From positions 6,703,501 through 6,767,500 of the forward strand of contig NC_091971.1 in the NCBI RefSeq assembly GCF_036711975.1: 64,000 nucleotides of DNA, read 5' to 3'. A program made the translations under genes and the position numbers. The notes under the pieces are model-generated. The model was not told the DNA's origin and did not search any database. It worked only from the letters and a program-made list of their open reading frames with translations. This document shows positions 40,789 through 57,775 of this stretch, in pieces; positions within the stretch are counted from its first letter, which is position 1; the number at the start of each line of letters is the position of its first letter. This stretch comes from Onthophagus taurus. Its lineage: Eukaryota > Arthropoda > Insecta > Coleoptera > Scarabaeidae.

Positions 40789-43385
40789 ACATTTAAAATA
40801 ACATTTTGTTTTAATCCAACCTTACGTAATTAAATCATTTTAAACAAGAAATTTTTAGTAGAGACCAAAATTTCTTCTCAATATTAAAATTTTAACAAAT
40901 TAATTTGATTTAAGTTTACAATGCAGCTACTTATGTAACAAACTAGAACTGAGGAAACGGCTTTTTCAAAAATGTTTCTAGTTCTAGTTCAATAAAAATA
41001 TGCAACATAGTGATATTTTATGTTAACTAACGCTACTTACCATTGTTACTAGAACTAACACTAGATCTAGAAACATTCAGACATGTTGCATTTTATGTAT
41101 GTATTATTAATGTTTTTGTATGTTGCATTTAAAGTAAGATTCACTGTATATGTGCTTTCTACAAACTGTATTGAAGATCACCGCAGAAGAGCTAAGACAT
41201 GTCGAGTTATGTTTGTAAAGGTCATAAATGTTATCAGGGATGTTGAGAAAGGTCGGTTAACATTAAAACGTTTTTTTTAGTTTATTTAATATATTATATT
41301 GAGAAATTGTTTTGTTGGCGGTCACACAAAATTTTTTTTTATGTAATATACTCATTTTTTAAAGTCGTATATAATTTAAAAAGGACAGAGCTTCTTATCG
41401 AAAGCATTAAAAAATAAACATCCTCTACATTAATTGTAATTTTGTTGTTGTTGTTGTCACTAACCGATAATTTGCAGCCTTCTTCTTTCTTCGACGTCAT
41501 CATAATTATTTTGATAAATATAAATGTTTCGAAACTATTACGACGCACATAATAGAAGTATCTATGTGTACTATACTAATCACTAAAGAAAAAAATAATT
41601 AAGAACGTTTTTTCCGTGTTTTTTCAGCGAAACCTCTTCTTTCATTTCTTTAGAAAAATATTCTCGCCTATTATTTATATTTGGACAGTTAAATTTAATT
41701 TAATGATTCCTTTTAAATATAACAGTTTAGTACGTGAGAAATACAGTACACAATGTATTTTTGTTTAATTTTTTTATATACATTAATTATTTAATTCTAG
41801 GAAAAGAAATTAAATTAAACTAGTTAAAAAAATTAAGATGGGATTTTAAAACATGACGAGGAGATATATTTTTTTTTAATTCTAATAAAGATTTTAAACA
41901 GTTTTGAATAAGAATTTTTTTGAAAAATATAACGCTTTATTGACTAGAATTATTTATCTGGGAGATTATCTTTATTAAAATAAATCTTGATTGGAATTAA
42001 AAATAAAATATTTTTCTTCAATTTAAAAATAAAAAATCTATGCTAAAACCACACAGACGTTTATGTATATAACATACATACCAGTATAAAAAACATTCCC
42101 TAATCTTACGGCTTTTATGTTTATGCTTATAAAAAATTTATACAAATTGTACGTGTTGCGAAGTCTATTGCAGAATGTTTAGCTTTTCGAGTATATTTTG
42201 AATGGACTTTTAGTGTAAGAATCAATTAAAAAAGTTTCAAACTGGAAGACGTAAGTTTTAATAACACAAAATGGAATGTTATCTTGTAATTTTTGATATT
42301 AAAATATAATTTTTTATACTTGCGTCATCTTGACAGGATCAATCAGAACAAACTATAAACATTTTGATGCAACAGTCAACTGAACTTGAACTTCTTTAAG
42401 TGTATGTGAGATGAAATCAGAGCATGCTAAGGAGATAAACTCCCCTACAAAGTACTGAAACTGTTTGATTCTAATTTATTACTTACTAACTTAATCTAAC
42501 CAACACAAATTGTGTACCAAAGAAACGAGGACGTGGATGGAAGTGAAACTAAAGAGCAGACCACGCGACCACCAACAGTTCAACAAATACTGTTGACAAC
42601 TGTTAATCAAAGAGTGGTAAAAAATGTTTGTTCTAAATAATCCTGTAATTTTATTTCATAAATAGTTAATTATCGAACATTAATTACACTAAAAGACCAT
42701 GAATTAAAATGCGATACACTTTGATATGATGTAGCTTTAAAAAAAATTGGAAATAAAAATGTAAATCAAAAATATATTCTTTAATATTAACTATGAACCA
42801 TTTTAGCTTTTTAAATTTTTCTTGCTTATATTAATAATTTTGGTAGTTATATTCAGCTTTAAGTAAGCCGTTTTTCATAATATATTCCCTAAAAGTTCAT
42901 TTTTCTAGAGTTGGCGCCTTGATAGGTTTCTTTTAAATTCTTATTTGCGTCAATTTTTTTATGATATACCGCAGAAGCTCGTACAATTAACAGCGAAATT
43001 ATGAATATGGATATATCTAAATCTTATAGTCGCTAATCTACATTTTATTACTTAAATTAAAAATAATAAAAAAAATTTAAACTTAAAAAAAAAATAAAAA
43101 GAAATAAAATTATAATCGTTTGTTTTATTAAAATAATAAAAAATAAAAATACAAACTTCGTCAATTATGTACAGTCTTAAGATTCGACAGAAAAAATAAA
43201 ATAAAAATTTATAATAAAAGAAGAAACAAAAATTGATTTAGAAACAAAAAAAAAACAAAAAAAAGAAAGGTTTTTTAAAACAAAAACATTTTATATCCTT
43301 TACATACTCCTATATACACAATAATATCTATTATTTTTTCTCTTACGAAATAAATATGGGACGATATACAAAAACTTGAGTATAT

Positions 43386-43391
43386 TTTATT
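43386..43391 (-). terminator. dock: Poly(A) signal of dock
   Basis: The reverse-complement AATAAA lies 350 bases past the dock stop codon and is the nearest canonical hexamer on that strand. Confidence 0.4.
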
Positions 43392-43740
43392 TTTTTATAT
43401 GCATAGTTATAAATTATCCTTACGATACGTGAATTATATCTTTTTTTTTCCTTGCGTACTAAAGCGATTACTCTTACGATTACGATATATCCACTTCGTA
43501 CTTACCAAAAAACTGCGCCGGTCCAAGTTATAAAATAAAAAACAACCAAAAACAACACTCTTTCAAAATCTCAAAAATACAAAAAAGAAAATTCGAAAAT
43601 TTTGACTTAAAAAATTAAAAAGCTGTCACGATACGCACCGAAGTGTTGTGTAATTCCGTTGCAATTTTACTAAAATCGCGTGCGTAAAATTTTCCGAGCT
43701 CCTCTTTTTCATTATTTTCATATTTTTCAAGCGAAAGTGG

Positions 43741-46514
43741 TTATCCGTTTCCGGGTAACGGCCGCACTAAGTACAACTTTTCGCCTTGTTTGTTGGTGTA
43801 AATCGGAGCTCGTTGATAATGATCAACCAGTTGATCCAACGTGTGAAACTTCCGTTGACCAATACAATAAAGGGCTCCTTCTACGTGTACTCGAAAGTGT
43901 TTGTTACGACCAGGAGCTTTTAATGAAACTGAATAATCCCCAACCTATCAATAAAAATTCAAAGTTAAATATAATAATTTTTTTTTTTTTTGATTAATAG
44001 TTATTTACGTAACCAGTTATGACAAGAGACTCGCGTAATTTGATAATATTACGTTCATCAAACAAAATTTGCCATTTCAAAACGTGTTAAGTACAAAATT
44101 TTATCTAATTCCATTGAAAACGCAATTTTTGTTGAAAAATTGACTTATTCTATTAGTGACAGATGTCAATTTGTAGTTATGTAATGGAATTCATTACATC
44201 ACTACTATCCGTGCAAAAAGTCAAGGCCTGACTTTAGGCATAACTTTAGCCTCACTCTAAAGTGAGGGGCCTTTTCGCCCCTCACGCACGGATAGTAGTA
44301 ATGTAAAGAAATCACTACACCACTAGTTATAAACAAAGTGACGTTACATAACGTCAGAAAGACAATACTCAAACGGGTGCTGTAATGAGACTTCTTACAG
44401 CATCTGATGCTGTAATGAGATTTTAGTAACATTTTATGGAACCAGTTCAAGTTGGTGACATGGGGTCATTAATTTTTTTAGTTGTCAATGTGGCTATTTG
44501 AATTGCTATAATAGTAATGAAATCACTACATCACTAATTATAAAAAAAGTTACGTTACATATCGTCAGAAAAACATGTAAAATTTAATTTTTGTAATTCG
44601 CGACGGTAATGAAAGCTATTACAGTACTCAAACGGGTGCTGTAATGAAACTCGTTACAGCATTACAGCATTCAATGCTGTAATGAGATTTTAGTAACATT
44701 TTATGGAACCAGTTCAAGTTGGTGACATTGGGTCATTAATTTTTTTAGTTGTCAATGTGACAATTTGAATTAGAATTTATACCTAGTAAAATTGAAAATT
44801 ATTAATAAATTCAGGAAGTAAGTTTTGTTCAATGCAAAATACATTTCTGTTATTTCAGGAGGTGTACATGAAACATTTTTTTCAGGTGAATACATTTTGT
44901 GTTTTGACAATTTCGAATTGTCAATTCAAATTGCTATTTTCAAGACCAACTGCTACATACCTATTTCCCTACATTGTCAAAATTTATTTTATTTTTGTTA
45001 AAAAAAAAGTATAAAAACGCGAATTACAAAAAATAACATAAAAAACACGTTTCATAAGACTTAAACACTCATTCTTTAAAAAACTCGTGGCTTCGCCACT
45101 CGTTTTTAAACTTGAATTAACGCATTTCAAGCGTGTCTTACGAAACTAGTTTTTTAATATACTATTTCATAATGGAATTAGGTAAAATATATTTACATTT
45201 GTTTCGCTGTCTCGAATTAAGAAATCTCCATCATGGCCATGAGTATTAAGAAGGGTATCGCAATGATTTCTGGTGATATTTCCATAATACCACGGTTTTC
45301 CAACGAGATGAGGTCGATCAATTAAGCCGTCCGGTTGTCGCTCGTTCGTTTCGATCCGTTCTCTCCTTTCTTGGTATGGTTGCGTTAAATATTCAGAGAG
45401 TTCTTGGAGGTAATTACGAGGTACCAAACCGATTTGACCCTGAGCGTTCCTAGCTTTGTACCTAATTAATTTTTAATTTTACAATTCGTTTTTTTTTATT
45501 TAAATTTTTAATATTTACCATTCTGGATCTGATGCAGGTCGATCTAAAATTTCCAATCTATCTCCTTTTTCAAAAGACAATTCCTGATCATTTGTAGAAG
45601 TAAATGAGTACAAAGCTACCATTATATCGAGGACGTTTTCTGCCATTGCATAAGTATGAAGAGTATCATCAGCATCACCTTCTTCTTGAGTGTAATTCGA
45701 AGGAAACCATCCAACCATATTTCCACTTTGTCCACGCCACCATCCTAAATAATTTTTAGAATATCATTTAATTTTTGAATTAAAACTAGAAATAACATTA
45801 GAAATAGCAATTCAGGTTTAGCCATCTTATTTAACTTAATTTAATAATTAAATCCACTTAACAGACAAATTTTTTAATTACCATCATTACTCTTTTCTAA
45901 AATGAGTATTCTAGATCCTTTAACCAATGATAACTCATCGGGTTGTTGCGCTTGATAATTATATTTAACAACGGCAACGCCGATAGCTTCCATTGGATCG
46001 GCGGGTAGTCTTCTGGCCATATTTGGAGATTCAATAGTTCTTGACGGAGAATTATTTGATGGCAACGTTTTCGAACCGGAGCCACCTTTTTTTACTTTTT
46101 TCTTTATGCTATCGAATAAAGACGGCTTTTCTTTCTTAACATAATTACTGGGCACATATCCGGACTGGTTTTTCGAATTTTGGACTCTCCACCAATGCTT
46201 GGAATCGTCCAATAAGATGCAACGTTCGTTTTTCCGTAAATCGAGCTCCTGACCACTTTGGGCCGTGTAGTCGTATTTTGCGACGACGTAACATATGTCG
46301 TCTTGACTAATTTTTCCTATAAAAAGTTAAAAAAAAATTGTTATTTATATTTTTATGATTATGTAAAATTGGATTAAAACTTTTTTTTGAAAGATTATTT
46401 ACCGTGTCTATTTGGGGTAGCCATGTGGTGAGGCGGTGGTTTAACCGAGTAGTTGCTCTTATTTTGCCAGGAGTTGACCTCAGGATTTCCGCGCATTGAT
46501 TTGACGTCCAACAT
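43741..46514 (-). CDS. dock: Dreadlocks / Nck adaptor, three SH3 domains and one SH2
   Basis: Five coding exons on the minus strand: 46403-46514, 45882-46316, 45519-45744, 45197-45461 and 43741-43944 (TAA). All junctions are GT-AG with consistent phase; the product is 413 residues, close to fly Dock and slightly longer than human NCK. SH3-1 is about 45-100 (ALYDY-type [17 protein letters not shown]), SH3-2 about 150-203 (WWRG, WFPSNY), SH3-3 about 222-281 (ALYSF, EWYKA, VPRNYL). SH2 is about 315-410 with FLIRDS holding the phosphotyrosine-binding arginine (R341). Nck/Dock links tyrosine-phosphorylated receptors to Pak, WASP and other actin regulators, and guides axons in flies. The start shown is ATG 46514; MRGNP at codon 7 is another in-frame option. 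A second first exon lies at 48607-48625. The last intron (43945-45196) carries foldback repeats. Confidence 0.97.
44194..44306. mobile_element. 113-bp foldback element
   Basis: The 21-base ends (TTACATCACTACTATCCGTG and its near-exact inverse) differ by one base. Two further hairpins lie inside: GTGAGGGGC/GCCCCTCAC around a TTTTC loop, and an AAGTCA...TGACTT stem. There is no coding capacity. It sits in dock intron 4. Confidence 0.7.
44308..44775. repeat. Tandem duplication in dock intron 4
   Basis: Two successive blocks (about 44308-44507 and 44515-44775) share the words CTCAAACGGGTGCTGTAATG, a long AACATTTTATGGAACCAGTT segment and TTTTTTAGTTGTCAATGTG in the same order. Each has an internal palindrome built from CTGTAATGA and TTACAGCAT. 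Both may be part of one foldback transposon family with 44194-44306. Confidence 0.65.
45040..45155. mobile_element. 116-bp foldback element
   Basis: The outer arms AAAAAACACGTTTCATAAGA and the inverse of the right end match at most positions. The centre is the stem ACTCGTGGC / GCCACTCGT around TTC, flanked by TTTAAAAAA and its complement. It lies 40 bases from the SH2 exon boundary of dock. Confidence 0.6.
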
Positions 46515-46551
46515 TACCGCAAGCAAGTGTCAAGCTACAGTCGACAATCAT
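46480..46551 (-). promoter_or_regulatory. Upstream ORF overlapping the dock exon 1b start
   Basis: An out-of-frame ATG at 46551 precedes the dock start (46514) and encodes 23 codons, ending at TGA 46480-46482 inside the coding exon. If the leader of this isoform extends past 46551, scanning ribosomes would meet it first, which could lower translation of this form relative to the exon 1a form. The transcription start is not visible. Confidence 0.35.
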
Positions 46552-48606
46552 GCCCTAATCTACAAACGGTACAATCTATTTTAGTATTAGCGTTTTCTTA
46601 TATTTATTTTCTTCCTTCACACGTTTTCGTTATTATTATTAATTTTACAGCTTTAATATTCGCATGATAAAATACCTAGGTCATTATGTATGAAGCTTTT
46701 TCTTTACTTTAATTACTAAACGAATAGATAGAAAAAATATAAACAAGTTTTTATTACAAAGTACACAATATATTTTGACAGTTATTGCTCTACTTGCACC
46801 ATTTCTTAATAAGTAGATTTTTTTTTGATTATTTAAATCTCCTTTCATGTTTAGCAAATGTTGTGCCATATAGCTTTAGTTACACCTTGGCCGCGATTTT
46901 ATCATTTAAAGACGTATATCTTTTAACAAATTAAGCCGAAGTCGCTTGCGGCCGAGGCTCAGTGATTAATATCATATCAACCTGACACTATTATCGTGAT
47001 CATCTTGTAACACATCGACCGCAAGGAGCCTCAGCTTAATCAGTCAAGAGATCTACAACTTTATCTAAAAAAGCCGAGGTTGCTTGCGGCCGAGGCTCAG
47101 AGATTAATATCATATCTTCCTGAAACTGGTCGTCATATAATAACACTATTGGCCTCAGCCGCAAGCGGATTAATCGTTCAAAAGATCTACAACTTCATCT
47201 AAAAAAGCCGAAGTCGCGTGCGGCCAAGGGTCAATGAATAATATCATATCTGCTTGATACTGGTTATCATATTATAGTGCTTTATCAGGTAAAGTTGTGG
47301 TTCTTTTGGCTAATTAAGACAAGGTCGCTTGCGGCCAATATGTGTGCAATATGATCACTAGCTAGTAGTTTCAGCGTTTTTTCTTAACCAATGGACTGAA
47401 TGATAACTGAATTTCCTAATGAACGTGGTCATTGTTATTATTTTTTTGTGATATCAATGAATACCGTAGTGATTTTGTAATTGTCAAACTTAACAAATTT
47501 TAACAAATTAACTTCATACTTACAATCACCTCACCTATTATATATCGAGGAATAAAGTGAATACATCACAAATTTGATATCACACCCGCAATTAAAAATT
47601 GCATATCATAATTTTATAACGTGTCTTATTCACGTTTTAATATTAATTAACATAAATAATAAAAATATTTGATAAATCATAAAATACATTTATTTATTGT
47701 GACAAAATACTAATTTATGCTAATAGATGGCGCTAGTTGAACTATAACTGTCAAAATATGTAAAATAAAATTTATAAGTAAATCAAATTGAGTTTTAAAC
47801 TAAATGTGTGTCATTCTGCGGTTTAAAATAGTGTAGAAATTATTTTAAGGTTTTCCTGGAAATTCGGTGTTAAAAATTTCGTATTAAAAACGATGTTAAA
47901 AAGAAATTAATATCATACTTAATGACCTAATTATAAATATTCTATTTACTATAAGAAATTTATGAATTAGAAAACGCTATGGATAAACAAACATTGTAGG
48001 TGTCAGAGTTGATCTTAGAAAATATATAAAAGAAAAGGAATAAAAAGAAATAAGATCAAAACGAAGAATCGTGCCAAAAATAAAACGGATTTAAATTTAT
48101 GCACCTACTGACAAAACGGCTAACACATACGCTAGGCGTATTATTCAATTTGTATTCAATCAAATGTCTAGGTCACTAGAAAGTGTTTCCCATTTGGTTA
48201 TTATTTACAATTTACACCAACAAGATGAAAGAAAACTTTGGAAAATGGACAACAACAATAACAAAACCAAGGAAACAAACTTCTAGTTGTACTTTTTTTC
48301 TGTTTGTATTACTTTTTTATAACACACGCACAACCTTTTTTTCTTTTTTTGTCTATATGAATCACGAATAGATGCAAGATTATCATAACAATGCTCATTG
48401 CTAGAGGGGGCCCGAATGTGTCAAGCAACAGCAGGAGGAGGAGGAGCGGCGACGACGGCAACAGCGGTGTTTCTTGGATTGTGACAATTACGGGGGTGGG
48501 ACGTGAACCGCCGGCGATTAACGTACCGTCCTTTTTCACCACCCGGGGGGCCACGAAACTAACTTCTTGATGATTTCCAAATTTTTAAAATAAAAGATTG
48601 ACTTAC
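46515..48606. other. dock: dock intron 1 / leader region between alternative first exons
   Basis: It contains the tandem hairpin array at 46930-47345. A GC-richer block at 48400-48560 has GGA and CGA microsatellite words just downstream of exon 1a. The promoter of the exon 1b transcript should lie here, but no core element stands out. Confidence 0.5.
46930..47345. repeat. Tandem array of a 135-140-bp hairpin repeat, about 3 units
   Basis: Units begin near 46932, 47066 and 47205, with a partial one near 47320. Each starts with a form of AAGCCGAGGTCGCTTGCGGC, runs through AATATCATATC and a CTGAAACTGGT-like word, and ends AGATCTACAACTT-ATCTAAAA. In units 1 and 2 an inverted copy of the core (CCTCAGCCGCAAG-like) lies about 70-90 bases downstream, so each could fold into a hairpin. 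Scattered single copies lie at 14570, 14757, 19287 and 26240. Confidence 0.75.
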
Positions 48607-48625
48607 CGTGTTTAAGACTCGACAT
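48607..48625 (-). CDS. dock: Alternative first coding exon of dock (exon 1a)
   Basis: On the minus strand, ATG 48625 gives MSSLKH plus the first base of a glycine codon, then a GTAAGT donor. Exon 1b ends in the same way (RH plus the first base of glycine, GTAAAT), so both first exons splice in phase 1 onto the SH3-1 exon at 46316. This form would be 382 residues, close to the length of vertebrate NCK. Its start faces the importin alpha gene, with 1.8 kb between the two ATGs. A 19-base exon is short, but the donor, frame and matching last residues support it. Confidence 0.65.
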
Positions 48626-50410
48626 GTTCCTTTAAAACACATACGTATAGAAAACGTATAAACAAGATTATCTGCCGATCCGAAGCCTCCCACCCTCAAA
48701 AACCAGACACCAGCAAACGTACGATTTAATTAATTACGTCCACCGTCAGATGGCGTTTACAGGTTTTCTTCCCAGAATGAACAACCTAAAAATGTTTAAA
48801 GTTACTATACATTTTCTTATAATCATTAAAAAAACATTTTAAATAATTTATAAATTAAACAATAAAATTCTTTTATTAGTATATTAATAAAATTATTGAA
48901 GTATTAAAATATTTTCTTTTAACAATGAACAATTAAATTCAATACAGGTTTAAGTCATTGTTTATTAATTCATGAACATGTTATTGAAAGTTATTTATAA
49001 TTACAATAAATGTTATTAAAGTAAGAAGCACCTTGCAATTTTCTCAAAATTATAATTTAAATTAAGAGGATTATTTTAAGTTTGTAACTAAAATTGAGCT
49101 TTCTTTATTTTGACAGCATTTTGAACTTATAGGTTAGGTTATTTCAATTTGAGTCAATTAGGTTTTCTTAGAATTAAATAAAGATCCTAAGTTAAGTAGT
49201 AATTCATAAGTTTCGCCTCTGAAAAAGGAGGTAAGATATTGGATCAGAAAAACCTTTACAAGAAATACATCATTACTTGGATTATCCAATGAATCCAACG
49301 ATATCACTTTTATTAATAAAGTTATGTTATAATGTGTACTTTTTTGTAGGCATATAAAGAGAAATCATGGGAGTATTCTAACAGGAGTAACCAACTGTGA
49401 TAATAATGTCAAGGAATCATTATTAATTAATATTAATGTTATTAGTGATAACAGCATAGCTGAGATTTCATATGGTGATAATTTGGAATAGAAATACAGA
49501 TTTAATTATTGGGTTAAAGTGATTAATATACGTAAATATTAAAAAATTTAGAATTGGATAGTACCTGAGATTGATGTTTAAAATAATTATAATTAATATT
49601 AAAGTATTTACATTTTTTTGTTAATAAATATCTAAGTTTTATATTCACTCCTCTTAGTATAAAAACAATAAAAAATAAAAATAATATTGATTATTAAATA
49701 ATGTTATAAAATTATTATAATAATTACAAAATATTTTAATTAATTTTATTAAATAATTTAAAAAATTAAAATAAAATATTTAAGCTAATGAACTTAGCCT
49801 TAAAGTCACATTTACACGTCAAATTAATTTTATCTTAATAATTATAAAATGAACCAATTTTTGTATTAAAAGAAATATTGACTTTGTTACTATCTTAAAA
49901 CAACATTAAAAATAATAAATATAAACAAACTAAATTCTAATTTGTAATAAAATGATTCGTTATAATGACCGATCGTGTAAACAAGACTTAAAAGGAAATT
50001 GAATTTCGCCATATTGGCCGTAAACGTAAAAGACGGCAGCACTGTGCTCGGTTTCCATTTGACATGTGCCGCGTTTGACATTCGCGATTTATTAAAAAAA
50101 AGGAACAAGCGAAAACGAAATAACACGTCGTCGTTGCTGTTTCGAGATGAACTGAGAAAGCGAGTTGTTGTAAAAAAAAATAATTCATCCGTCATCGAAA
50201 CCGAGCTACGAAGCGAAGCAATAAGATAGAGGCCGGATTATGTACCATTGAAACTTTTGTATATAGAGTGGTACCGAAACACGATCGAGCGCAACGACGA
50301 CAGACTCTCTCTCTTTGCGTCGCGAACAACCCAAAATATCTATACATACTATACCCAGTTTAGCCGGCATTTTTAGTGAACGGTTATCACATTGTCAAAT
50401 TACGTCGAAA
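48626..50410. other. Divergent promoter region between dock and importin alpha
   Basis: This 1.8 kb head-to-head spacer should hold both promoters. It is AT-rich at about 48800-49950. The stretch 50000-50410 is GC-richer and contains GAGCGCAACGACGAC and CTCTCTCTC words and the importin alpha leader. No clear TATA box is positioned for either gene. The short ORFs here look random. Confidence 0.5.
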
Positions 50411-55729
<5,319 letters not shown>

Positions 55730-56634
55730 TCCTTACGTTCGTATGAAACATATTTCACTCGAAAACGCTTCCATTTATTTTAAAAAAAGAAAGAAACATA
55801 AGTGACTATTAAAAAAAATTAATGAATAGGGGAAACCATGTCCGATCATTTTACCAACGCGTTATCCCGTCGTATAAATAAATAGTATAAACCGTTTATT
55901 ACTCGGTTAATAATTTTTCTTTTCATAGTTATAATTTTTTTTTGTTTGAGTGTCCGTCCGGGTTGCTCCATATATATGTTTGTATATAGAGAATTTTTAT
56001 ACCGATGTAAATTCTTAAAAAAAAATTACTAAAACGTTCTCTCAGTATTCGTTATTTAGTTTTGTTGCAAAAATAAATAAAATTAATAATTAACGAGGGG
56101 CGCGCTACGATGAGACACATTGCGACTGAAAGATTCGATGGAAACGGAAACGTCGGGAAATGATGATTACTAAAATGATCGAGCATACGGAAAAGATCTG
56201 AACCCGATTGGTTTTTTTTAAATAATTTTTTTGCACGTAAGAGAAATTTTTTTTCTTATAAAAGAAAGAATTTGTTTATAGGAATCAAGCTAATAAATTT
56301 GTTTTTAAAAAATTTTTTTATTAAAGACTATATTTATGTAAAAAATATATATTTAAAATAAAAATAATAAGGCGTATATCGCGTGCAGATCTTTTACTTC
56401 ACCAAAAGACGATAATAAATGTCAATGTAGGTATTTATCGAATTATTTATGAAATTTACCAGTCGCCCATAATGTATTAAATTTGTTTATGGGGTATATT
56501 CTTCTTTTTCATATTTTTCAATACTGGTTTGTGCTATTTATTTCTTTATTTTTCTTATTATTTTTCTTAATATTTTTTGTTTGTTGTAGTTTTGGGGATT
56601 GGTGTAATTATTTAGGTAATAAACATTATGCGTA

Positions 56635-56640
56635 AATAAA
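56635..56640 (+). terminator. Kap-alpha3: Poly(A) signal, importin alpha
   Basis: AATAAA followed by a TTTTGTTTGCTGTTT downstream element. An earlier AATAAA at 56072-56077 could serve for a shorter 3' UTR. Confidence 0.45.
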
Positions 56641-57595
56641 TAAAAAGTACATTTTGTTTGCTGTTTAAATAATAACGCCGGGTTGTTGGCAATTAAAACG
56701 AAAAACTAGTGTTGAAAAGTTATTAATTTCCTCGTATTAATTAAAACGCGTAACGTTTATTAATTTTATTAATAATTTTTGTTTCGGACAAATTTTTTAG
56801 GCTGCTGGTCATTTTCATTTAATTAAAATTAATAATAATCTTGTCCTAAATAGATAAATTGAAAATTGACGTTTATTATGCGTACTCATAAATAAGAATA
56901 GAAGAAAGAAATCGTTTTTTTTAATTCCCTTTTTTCCTATTACTATATTAAAGAGTCGAGATTAATTTCTATACAAAATTGTAACATATGGTTTTATTGT
57001 AACTTTGCGTTTGAGGTACAATGAAAAAATTTAAAGTAAGTAATTGCTAACAAAAACTTGTTAAAACTTGTTTCTTTGACATACCATCTTTATTTTTCTG
57101 TTTAAGATATTTAAAAAAGAAAGAATAATAAATAATGCATTATGAAAAAGGTACGTTAAGAGGCTGTTTTTACTTTTTTTAACCGTAAAGAATTCTTATT
57201 ACAAAGTTTGTGTCCTTGTAGGCTTAATTTAACATCATCCCCTTTTATTCTGCGAAATAATACATAATTCCCTTATTATGTATGTACATTTATAATGAAT
57301 AAATCATTTTCAAATCACAGAATTGATGAAATTTTATTTAAATATCTTTATTAGATTAATTCTAAATAGTAAACTAACAAATACTAATTATTAATTGATT
57401 GCATGAATATTTTTAGAGAAATTATATAATAATTTACGTTGATACTTACATTGAACAACAAATAAAAATCTTTCAAAAGCAAGGAAGCATTTCGAGTGCG
57501 GTCGGTAGTCTTGAGATGTAGATTTTTACCAAAAATGTGATTTTCTTGTATTTAAAAGATTTACAGGTAAAATTGATGCGTTGGGGTAGATTATA

Positions 57596-57775
57596 CAGGG
57601 TGAATCAAAGTATTAATCGGAATCTAGATAACAATGAATTGAAATAAAAACATTGAAAGGTGTCAAATTAATTTTTTAATCATGCCATCCATAACTTATT
57701 TCACTTCTGGTAAGTTTTTATAATTAGTATCACTCTAACATCACAAATACTACATTGATACTTTGACTCAGCCTG
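57596..57775. mobile_element. 180-bp CAGGGTG-ended MITE
   Basis: The left end CAGGGTGAATCAAAGTATTA pairs with the inverse of the right end (ATTGATACTTTGACTCAGCC), with few mismatches. TA precedes the left end; the right flank is TTTA. It is non-coding. Confidence 0.6.

Larger units (their letters stand above)
39131..43385. other. pico 3' UTR and tail-to-tail intergenic DNA
   Basis: After the pico stop the sequence is very AT-rich with several AATAAA signals. A worn CTAG-rich repeat lies at about 40935-41080. From 43060 to 43270 the sequence is nearly pure A/T with long A runs, followed by the dock 3' end read leftwards. No coding sequence is recognisable. Confidence 0.6.

Noticed and set aside
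48309..48554. Minus-strand ORF with a leucine run near dock exon 1a
   Set aside because: It starts with GTG. The leucine run comes from a GGA-type microsatellite and there is no splice logic to dock.
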